Shown here: piece after piece, positions 1-4,749 of the stretch
Position numbering within the stretch: the stretch's first letter is position 1
Layout of the letters: every line of letters starts with the position of its first letter
NCBI GenBank assembly: GCA_035524095.1
Contig: DATKPK010000261.1
Location: 1-6,031 of the forward strand
Reading direction: 5' to 3'
DNA: 6,031 nt
Source: DATJUF01 sp035524095
Lineage (GTDB): Bacteria; Desulfobacterota; Binatia; Binatales; Binataceae
Translations under genes and position numbers: made by a program
The notes under the pieces: generated by a model
Database searches by the model: none
Told to the model about the DNA's origin: nothing
The model's input: only the letters and a program-made list of their open reading frames with translations

Positions 1-317
1 GAGCGTTCGCGAATCTCCTGCTCGATCGCGAACTCGCCGACCCCACCCAGGATCAGGTTGAAACGGCCGTCCGGCAATCTCACCAACTCCTCAATATGAC
101 CCGCGCATCCCATGCGGAAGACGTCAGGGTACCCATAGTAGTCCCGTTCCCACGGCCCCTTAAGCAGCATCATGCCGATAGTCCCGTGGCCGTCAGCGAC
201 ATCGGCCACCATCTCGCGATAACGCGGCTCAAAAATATGAAGTGGAACCCTCACGCCCGGAAACAGCACGAAATTGGGCAAGGGAAAGAGCGGGATAATG
301 TGCGGGCGGTCGGCCAC
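1..317 (-). CDS. LON substrate-binding domain protein, N-terminal part (C-terminus beyond window edge)
   Basis: The reverse strand encodes 105 residues opening VADRPHIIPLFPLPNFVLFP and continuing GVRVPLHIFEPRYREMV. This is the hallmark start of the LON N-terminal domain (PF02190): the PLFPLPNxVLFPG strand followed by LHIFEPRYR. The region GGVGEFAIEQ near residues 91-100 fits the G-x-x-R/EF strand of the same domain. No AAA+ or protease motif is seen, but the gene is cut by the window edge. It could be a stand-alone LON-domain protein of about 200 residues (common in bacteria, role unclear) or the start of a full Lon protease. The short N-terminus before PLFPLP favours neither clearly. The start is GTG at 317-315. 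An in-frame TAG lies eight codons upstream, and AAAAGGGG (330-323) is a good ribosome site 5 nt away. The gene is divergent from the hpaB-like gene. Confidence 0.88.
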   Translation of the reverse strand, partial: MADRPHIIPLFPLPNFVLFPGVRVPLHIFEPRYREMVADVADGHGTIGMMLLKGPWERDYYGYPDVFRMGCAGHIEELVRLPDGRFNLILGGVGEFAIEQEIRER

Positions 318-340
318 AGCAACCCCTTTTACGGTTCTCT

Positions 341-370
341 AGGTTAGAGTCGCCGCACGTCACCCGTCAA
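341..370 (-). promoter_or_regulatory. possible sigma70-type promoter of the LON-domain gene
   Basis: Reading leftward, TTGACG (370-365) matches five of six bases of the -35 consensus. It is followed after 18 nt by TAACCT (346-341), a poor -10 with three of six matches. Transcription would begin near 334, giving a leader of about 17 nt that contains the AAAAGGGG ribosome site. The -10 lies inside a short dyad, CTCTA-GGT-TAGAG (337-349 on the plus strand). The weak -10 keeps confidence low. Confidence 0.3.
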
Positions 371-479
371 GGGATAGCCTCGCCCGCGGCAATTCAATGG
401 CCTCTTCTCCCTGATTGGCAACGCTGCTCATGGCCGACACTCTGCCGTCTGCGCTAAAGTAGGCCATCTTGCCCGCCAT
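360..479 (-). CDS. doubtful small ORF, 39 codons, in the divergent spacer
   Basis: An ATG-initiated frame on the reverse strand encodes MAGKMAYFSADGRVSAMSSV and 19 further residues, ending IELPRARLSLDG before TGA. It would lie in the same direction as the LON gene and end 42 nt before its GTG. The residue mix looks protein-like and there is some third-position G/C preference. However, there is no clear Shine-Dalgarno sequence, no recognisable family, and a TGA seven codons upstream of the ATG. It may be a chance ORF or the tail of a decayed gene. Confidence 0.2.
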   Translation of the reverse strand: MAGKMAYFSADGRVSAMSSVANQGEEAIELPRARLSLDG

Positions 480-540
480 GCGAAAATCGACCAAGGCTCA
501 GCGCCGGGCAATCCCCGAACAACTTCGCGAGTGACCAGCG

Positions 541-1983
541 ATGGGTGCACGATCCGGCAACAACTATTTAAGCGCGATCCGCAAGCTCAAGGCCGAGGTC
601 TGGATCAGCGGTGAACGCGTCGCCGACCCCACCGTCCACCCTGCGTTTGTTCATTGCGCTCGATCGGTCGCCTCATTGTACGACATGCAGATGGAGCGGC
701 CCGAGGCTATGACCTTTCGCACCGCCGACGGCGATCGTGCAGGACTGTCCTTTATACAACCCCAAAGCGGCGATGATGTCCGCAAACGCTCGCAGATGTT
801 CCGGCGCTGGGCCGAGTATAGCCATGGCATGATGGGCCGTACGCCCGATTACCTTAACGCCAGTATCGCAGCGATGGCCGCGGCTCACGAATTCTTTGCC
901 GCCAACGACCCTCGTTTCGGCGCCAATATCACCAGTTACTATCACGAAGCGCGCAAACATGACTGGTGCGCCACCCACACATTGCTGAATCCCCGTGCCA
1001 GCCGCGCCGCCGGATGGGCCGGGCATACCGACGCCGATCTGGCGTTGAAGCTGGTTGATCGCAGCAAAGATGGCATCGTGGTTAATGGCGCCCGCATGCT
1101 TGCGACGCTCGGACCGCTGGCCGAAGAATTATTGGTTTTTCCGTCGACTTTGCTCAAGCAAGAAGCAGCTGCCGAACCTTTCGCCTTGGCCTTTGCAGTG
1201 AACTGCAATGCACGAGGGCTTAAATTCATCTGCCGCGACGCCTTCGACACCGGTCGTTCCCATTTCGACGCCCCACTCGCTTCGCGCTTCGAGGAGATGG
1301 ATTGCGTCGTCATCTTTGATCAGGTTCATATCCCGTGGGAGCGAGTCTTTTTGTGCGGTGATATTACCCGCTGCAACGCTCTGTATGCCGAGACCAGCGC
1401 CATCATCAATATGATGCATCAGGTGGTAGTCAAGGACACTGTGAAGGCCGAGTTCATGCTCGGATTAGCCGCCAAGATTGCTGCCGTAAGCGACGCGATG
1501 AGTTTGCCACACATCCGCGAACGCCTCGCTGAGATGATCATGACCGTAGAGGTAATGCGCGCTTGCCTGCGCGCCGCTGAGGCTGACGCGCACATGGACA
1601 AATGGGCCGAATGGATTCCAGCGCGCGCCCCTCTCGATACCGCCCGCAATCTGTTTCCGCGACTTTATCCACGCATGGTGGAGATTCTTCAGCTCAATTC
1701 GTCAAGTAGCTTGATGGCTGTACCGTCCGAGGCCGATTTCGCCAGCCCGCTGCTGCCCGACCTCGAGCGCTATCTCGGTACCGCGGGTGCTCTTGCTCGT
1801 GACCGAGTCGCCCTCTTTCGGCTCGCGTGGGACGTGGCTGGGAGTGCCTTTGCCGGTCGCCAATTGCTGTACGAACGGTTTTTCTTCGGTGATCCAGTAC
1901 GAATGGCCAGCGCGCTCGTCGACAACACTGACCTTGCACCGCTGGTCGCGCGCGTAGACGAGCTTCTTAAGCGCGCCGAATAG
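541..1983 (+). CDS. HpaB-family FADH2-dependent aromatic monooxygenase (4-hydroxyphenylacetate 3-hydroxylase-like)
   Basis: This 480-residue protein has the length and conserved blocks of the single-chain HpaB family. Members take FADH2 from a separate reductase and ortho-hydroxylate phenols in the cytoplasm. Blocks seen in order are SGERVADPTVHPAF (23-36), MMGRTPDYLNA (97-107), ATHTLLNPR (144-152), GIVVNGARMLATL (178-190), IPWERVFLCGD (264-274), LMAVPSEADF (391-400) and RLAWDVAGSAFAGRQLLYER (427-446). Arg100, Tyr104 and His146 sit in the motifs that hold the substrate-binding Arg, Tyr and His of Thermus HpaB. The related 4-hydroxybutyryl-CoA dehydratase is unlikely because its iron-sulfur Cys ligands are missing: the GRTPDY block has none and HQVVVKDT (293-300) lacks the partner Cys. 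The substrate cannot be told from sequence. No HpaC-type reductase is in the window. The ATG is the first start after an in-frame TGA at 532-534. Its ribosome site is weak. Confidence 0.9.
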   Translation: MGARSGNNYLSAIRKLKAEVWISGERVADPTVHPAFVHCARSVASLYDMQMERPEAMTFRTADGDRAGLSFIQPQSGDDVRKRSQMFRRWAEYSHGMMGRTPDYLNASIAAMAAAHEFFAANDPRFGANITSYYHEARKHDWCATHTLLNPRASRAAGWAGHTDADLALKLVDRSKDGIVVNGARMLATLGPLAEELLVFPSTLLKQEAAAEPFALAFAVNCNARGLKFICRDAFDTGRSHFDAPLASRFEEMDCVVIFDQVHIPWERVFLCGDITRCNALYAETSAIINMMHQVVVKDTVKAEFMLGLAAKIAAVSDAMSLPHIRERLAEMIMTVEVMRACLRAAEADAHMDKWAEWIPARAPLDTARNLFPRLYPRMVEILQLNSSSSLMAVPSEADFASPLLPDLERYLGTAGALARDRVALFRLAWDVAGSAFAGRQLLYERFFFGDPVRMASALVDNTDLAPLVARVDELLKRAE

Positions 1984-2060
1984 TTGCTCTGCTCGCCGAT
2001 GCTCCTGCTGTCGATTCAGAAAACTGCTCTATCTTTGACCGGAGCCGCATAACCCCGTCA

Positions 2061-2699
2061 ATGGGCCGATTGCGCAACGCAGGCCGCGTATGGCGTCAAG
2101 CGGATCCAGCCGCCCTTCGCTTGATGGTGCACCCCGACGAACCCTATTTCGCCGTTGAGATCGAAAAGCTTTTTGGCCGCGACGCACCGCTTGAAGTGGA
2201 ACTCGGCGCCGGCCGCGGTGATTTCATTATCGATCGGGCGGGCTCTATGCCTAATCATGACTTTCTCGCGATCGAATCCGACGCCACCGTCGCCCAATTG
2301 ATCGCGATCCGTGCAAGCCGCCGAAGCCTCATCAATCTGCGCGTAATTCGTATGGACGCTCGAACGCTGGTCAACCTAATGCTTCCCGACGCGAGTGTCA
2401 GCGCCTATCACATTTACTTTCCGGACCCGTGGCCCAAGGAACGCCATCTAAAACATCGATTATTTATACCATCTTTCGCGAGCAGCCTCGCGCGAACACT
2501 CCGGCCTGAAGCCCCACTCTATGTTGCCACTGATGTCGCTTCCTATGCGGAGCGCATCTTCGCACTCTTAATCAACGGTGGCTTCCGCCGCCTTGAATTG
2601 GCGGTTCCGGGCGCCACGCAGACCGGCTTCGCCCGCAAGTTTATAGCGGAAGGCCGTCCCATCCACTCCGCTACCTTCATTCGTCCTCGAGCTTCGTAA
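2061..2699 (+). CDS. trmB: tRNA (guanine-N7-)-methyltransferase TrmB
   Basis: TrmB transfers a methyl group from S-adenosylmethionine to N7 of guanine 46 in the variable loop of tRNAs, in the cytoplasm. The 212-residue product has a class I methyltransferase core. Motif I is EVELGAGRGDF (45-55; the family norm is EIGxGxG). The acidic end of strand 2 is Glu72 (AIES), and Asp99-Ala100 follows the next strand. The family signature YFPDPWPKERHLKHRL spans 119-134, and TDVASYAER (157-165) and TGFARKFIAEGRP (188-200) correspond to the C-terminal TrmB blocks. His132 replaces the usual Arg of the HxKRRL motif, a minor change. It is slightly shorter than E. coli TrmB because the N-terminal extension is short. 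The ATG at 2061 gives a family-like start (MGRLRNAGR), but the nearest purine-rich site (GGAG, 2041-2044) is 16 nt away, so the start is not certain. It follows hpaB by 77 nt and precedes the BamD-like gene by 57 nt, so the three may be cotranscribed. Confidence 0.93.
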   Translation: MGRLRNAGRVWRQADPAALRLMVHPDEPYFAVEIEKLFGRDAPLEVELGAGRGDFIIDRAGSMPNHDFLAIESDATVAQLIAIRASRRSLINLRVIRMDARTLVNLMLPDASVSAYHIYFPDPWPKERHLKHRLFIPSFASSLARTLRPEAPLYVATDVASYAERIFALLINGGFRRLELAVPGATQTGFARKFIAEGRPIHSATFIRPRAS

Positions 2700-2702
2700 G
2701 CC

Positions 2703-2735
2703 AGGGAGATGCAAGCTTGCCTTGACCAAAGGCAA
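2703..2735 (+). promoter_or_regulatory. inverted repeat (and stray ribosome-site-like sequence) in the trmB-bamD spacer
   Basis: TTGCCTT (2717-2723) and AAGGCAA (2729-2735) form a perfect 7-bp dyad around a 5-nt loop, GACCA. No T-run follows, so it is not a standard intrinsic terminator. It could be an mRNA hairpin that affects bamD translation, or a protein-binding operator. AGGGAG (2703-2708) abuts an in-frame ATG at 2709 with zero spacing and is 48 nt from the preferred bamD start, so it is not usable as a normal ribosome site for either. Confidence 0.4.
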
Positions 2736-2756
2736 CGTCTACCCTCAACTAATTCA

Positions 2757-4070
2757 ATGAAGCGCGCTTCGGCATTGCTGCTGGTGTGTGCACTTCTGAC
2801 CACCATCGGATGTGCCACGCGCAAGCCGCCCAACGGCGAGAATTACTACGTTCAAGCGACGCAGGAATACTCACAGCATTACTACCAGGCCTCGGTCGAC
2901 GATTATCAGAAGCTCATTGATGAGTATCCGTTCAGTCCTTACGCTGAAGAAGCTGAGCTGAATATCGGCCTCGCTTTCTACAAAATGCACAATTACCCCG
3001 AAGCGATTGGCTCCTTCAACGACTTCCTCCGGATGCATCCGACGAGCAAACACCTCGACGTGGCATCCTATTATCTCGCGATGTCGCATTACGACCAGAT
3101 GGGCCGCCCTGATCAGGATCAGACCCACACCCAGGCCGCGCTTGCAGAGTTTCAAGATATTGTGCGGCGGTTTCCCGAAAGCGACTTCGCCTCCCTCTCC
3201 CGTGAGCAAATCGACATCTGCCGTGAAATGCTCGCGCGCCACGACTATCTGATTGGCCAATTCTACGTCGAGCGCGCCAATTACCGTGCCGCCGAATCAC
3301 GCATGGCCGAACTGATGGCGCTCTATCCTGATACGCCAATTGCGCCCGAGGCACTTTACCAGCTTGGCTTGACCTTGGAGAAGCAAGGCAAGAAATATTC
3401 GGCGGCGCAGGCCTTTACCGCCCTCAAAACCCACTTCCCTAATACCCCCTACGCAGTGGAGGCGAACAATCAACTCAGGAAGCTGAACCAGACGATCGAT
3501 ACCGAGGAAGATCCGCTCAAGCTCGTGCTCGCCGAAAGCGGCTTCGGCGGGGATCAAGACCAGAATCAGGTGTCAGTCCACGAGAGTCTGGCCGACCTGC
3601 AATCGAATGGCACCGGCGCCTACGGCGATAACGGGCTGCCAATTCTGCCGACCCAAGCCAATAGCGACACACATCAGCAACAGAATCCTGGTCCAGCTAC
3701 GCTACATACCGTCCGGCTGTCCTCTTCCGATCCTCCGCTTTCAGTCATCCTGGATTTAAGCGGGCCGGTAACCTACGAACAGCATCTCGACAATAGCGGC
3801 AGTGCTTCTACTTTGACGCTTTACCTGCATCAGGTGACGCCCGACGCGAGCGTCCCGCAACACATGGTATTTGACAAGTCGATTTTCCGCGACGCCGATA
3901 TCCGGCCCGACTCTGGCGGCACCAAAATTACGGTCAATACTACTGGGGTTGCGCGCTATGCGATCGTATCTCTGGATCAGCCGCCCCGTCTGTTAGTGAC
4001 GTTTACGCCGGAGACTTCGGCGGGCCAAGGTCAGACCGCCAGCTTCGACGGTGGTGCCACCGCCAACTAA
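2757..4070 (+). CDS. bamD: BamD-like outer-membrane assembly lipoprotein with TPRs and a C-terminal AMIN-like domain
   Basis: BamD is the essential lipoprotein partner of BamA in inserting beta-barrel proteins into the outer membrane. Counting from this start (437 residues), the signal peptide is MKRASALLLVCALLTTIGC, with the lipid-modified Cys at 19. Residues about 29-249 are BamD-like TPR helices: YYVQATQEYSQHYYQASVDD, then YPFSPYAEEAELNIGLAFYK, NYPEAIGSFNDFLRMHP, the Gln/Asp-rich loop and RRFPESDFA, and NYRAAESRMAELMALYPDTP. A Gly/Gln/Asn/Asp-rich linker (about 250-314) follows. Residues 315-418 resemble an AMIN domain, with LHTVRLSSSDPPLSVILDLS, GPVTYEQ, and later ITVNTTGVARYAIVSLDQPP. 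E. coli BamD is about 245 residues and lacks linker and AMIN domain. An ATG at 2709 is in frame, but it would place 16 polar residues before the signal peptide, so 2757 is preferred even though it lacks a good ribosome site. Its stop interlocks with that of the convergent rlpA-like gene. A BamD-related TPR lipoprotein with another role is possible. Confidence 0.82.
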   Translation: MKRASALLLVCALLTTIGCATRKPPNGENYYVQATQEYSQHYYQASVDDYQKLIDEYPFSPYAEEAELNIGLAFYKMHNYPEAIGSFNDFLRMHPTSKHLDVASYYLAMSHYDQMGRPDQDQTHTQAALAEFQDIVRRFPESDFASLSREQIDICREMLARHDYLIGQFYVERANYRAAESRMAELMALYPDTPIAPEALYQLGLTLEKQGKKYSAAQAFTALKTHFPNTPYAVEANNQLRKLNQTIDTEEDPLKLVLAESGFGGDQDQNQVSVHESLADLQSNGTGAYGDNGLPILPTQANSDTHQQQNPGPATLHTVRLSSSDPPLSVILDLSGPVTYEQHLDNSGSASTLTLYLHQVTPDASVPQHMVFDKSIFRDADIRPDSGGTKITVNTTGVARYAIVSLDQPPRLLVTFTPETSAGQGQTASFDGGATAN

Positions 4071-4465
4071 GTCCTCTGCGGCAAAACTTCCAGCTTCACC
4101 TTTGCTTCTCCGCCCTGCGGGAACTCGAGGTCTTTGCAGGCCCGCCTCGAGATGTCGATTATGATATCCCCGGCATGCGCCGATAGACGGTCATCAACCG
4201 TCACGACCGTGCTTCGTCCATTCTCAAGATTTGTCAGCTTGACCTTGGTGCCAAGCGGTATCGTCGGATGAGCCGCGGTCAAGGCATTCGGATTGTAGCG
4301 CTTGCCACTACTGGTGCGATGTCCTGCTAGCTGGCGGCTATAACAGGCCGCGATGCCGGATTCAGTACCACCACTGGATAATTCATGGGCCAACGCAAAC
4401 GAATGACAATCAGCAAGGATCAGCAGCGTTGCGATCGCTGTTAGCGTAATTATGGCTTTCTTCAT
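4067..4465 (-). CDS. secreted RlpA-like double-psi beta-barrel protein, probably not a lytic transglycosylase
   Basis: RlpA proteins act in the periplasm on peptidoglycan, and some are lytic transglycosylases that cleave naked glycan strands at the septum. This 132-residue product has a Sec signal peptide with KK at 2-3, a hydrophobic core at 4-18 and cleavage probably after ALA at 24-26. Cys20 sits in LADC, a poor lipobox because of the Asp, so it is probably not a lipoprotein. The rest is one double-psi beta-barrel: SGKRYNPNALTAAHPTIPLG (53-72), TKVKLTNLENGRSTVV (73-88) and IIIDISRRA (101-109). It lacks the SPOR domain of full RlpA. His66 is kept, but Lys55 and Asn58 occupy the positions of catalytic Glu120 and Asp123 of Pseudomonas RlpA, and the NDRGP motif reads DDRLS (91-95). 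Cys41 and Cys110 could form a disulfide. The ATG has an excellent ribosome site. Binding or structural use of the fold is more likely than catalysis. Confidence 0.85.
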   Translation of the reverse strand: MKKAIITLTAIATLLILADCHSFALAHELSSGGTESGIAACYSRQLAGHRTSSGKRYNPNALTAAHPTIPLGTKVKLTNLENGRSTVVTVDDRLSAHAGDIIIDISRRACKDLEFPQGGEAKVKLEVLPQRT

Positions 4466-4470
4466 GACTA

Positions 4471-4488
4471 TCCCTCCTCAATTAGGAG
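4471..4488 (-). promoter_or_regulatory. strong ribosome binding site of the rlpA-like gene, within a short inverted repeat
   Basis: On the reverse strand GAGGAGGGA (4479-4471) provides an AGGAGG core 7 nt before the ATG, which fixes the start. CTCCT (4488-4484) and AGGAG (4478-4474) form a 5-bp stem with the 5-nt loop AATTG, so the ribosome site can pair with the sequence just upstream of it. A second CCTCCT (4529-4524) could also pair with it if the transcript starts far enough upstream. This would allow masking of the site, but no regulator is evident. Confidence 0.6.
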
Positions 4489-4510
4489 CTGAACTTGTCA
4501 ATTAGCACTA

Positions 4511-4530
4511 CATAATCGCACTCAAGGAGG
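4511..4530 (+). promoter_or_regulatory. ribosome binding site and possible -10 box for a small ORF
   Basis: AAGGAGG (4524-4530) is a near-perfect Shine-Dalgarno sequence 9 nt before an ATG at 4540. CATAAT (4511-4516) matches five of six bases of a -10 box and would start a transcript near 4523, just ahead of the ribosome site. No convincing -35 lies at the right distance: the nearest good box, TTGTCA at 4495-4500, is only 10 nt upstream of the -10. Confidence 0.35.
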
Positions 4531-4539
4531 CCAGAAAAC

Positions 4540-4638
4540 ATGCTTGGCGTAGGACAGCTATGTCCCAATTTCCTTGACGCTTCGCGAACCGCGAGCGGTT
4601 CAGATCGAAAGCTGGGCTGCCTTCTATCGGTCGGCTAA
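4540..4638 (+). CDS. small ORF, 32 codons, with strong ribosome site; unknown
   Basis: The frame encodes MLGVGQLCPNFLDASRTASG and 12 further residues (SDRKLGCLLSVG), then TAA. The main support is the AAGGAGG ribosome site at ideal spacing. There is no signal peptide or membrane segment. The opening (VGQ, two residues, then P-N-F) loosely resembles the first strand of AhpC/TSA peroxiredoxins, which often begin with VGxxxPxF, but the rest does not continue that fold in any frame. It could be a small protein, a leader peptide for the downstream permease 111 nt away, or the stump of a lost gene. I do not recognise a function. Confidence 0.3.
   Translation: MLGVGQLCPNFLDASRTASGSDRKLGCLLSVG
4586..4601. 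repeat. near-perfect palindrome GAACCGCGAGCGGTTC
   Basis: Two 7-bp arms, GAACCGC and GCGGTTC, flank a 2-nt centre (GA). It lies in the spacer between the rlpA-like gene and the permease, inside the small ORF. With a 2-nt loop it would be a tight RNA hairpin. As DNA its two-fold symmetry fits a dimeric regulator operator. No T-run follows, so an intrinsic terminator is unlikely. Confidence 0.5.
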
Positions 4639-4705
4639 AAGGCGCGCTCAGACCCTACCCGGCTGAGAATGTGCTCAACTTCAAAAAGACAGGGGGCGTG
4701 CAACT

Positions 4706-4735
4706 TTGATATAAGGAGCCGATTTCGCTCATAGT
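4706..4735 (+). promoter_or_regulatory. possible promoter of the NCS2 permease gene
   Basis: TTGATA (4706-4711, five of six bases) is followed after 18 nt by CATAGT (4730-4735, four of six). Transcription would start near 4742, leaving a leader of about 8 nt with no ribosome site, so translation would be nearly leaderless. AAGGAG (4713-4718) is 31 nt before the ATG and falls inside this promoter, so it cannot serve the gene if the promoter is used. The call rests on consensus match only. Confidence 0.25.
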
Positions 4736-4749
4736 TTTATCATTTCACC

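Noticed and set aside
96..347. Forward ORF of 83 codons at the left end
   Set aside because: It lies opposite the LON-domain coding frame, which shows clear family motifs. The forward product has no recognisable pattern.
478..534. 18-codon ORF (MRKSTKAQRRAIPEQLRE) ending 6 nt before the HpaB-like start, as a leader peptide
   Set aside because: It has no ribosome site and no attenuator-like hairpins. Its length is within what chance gives.
673..1939. Several long reverse-strand ORFs inside the HpaB-like gene
   Set aside because: They are antisense shadows of a well-supported coding frame and show no ribosome sites or family motifs.
1984..2060. Search for a terminator or promoter between the HpaB-like gene and trmB
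   Set aside because: No stem followed by a T-run was found. The one -35-like TTGACC has no -10 at a proper distance before the trmB start.
2871..3557. Reverse-strand ORFs of 86-129 codons inside the BamD-like gene
   Set aside because: The forward frame has a signal peptide and TPRs in order. The reverse products are shadows.
4647..4677. Competing short hairpins (CTCAG, CTGAG, CTCA) upstream of the permease, as a riboswitch
   Set aside because: The stems are 4-5 bp and do not match any purine or xanthine riboswitch core I know. The likely promoter lies downstream of them.
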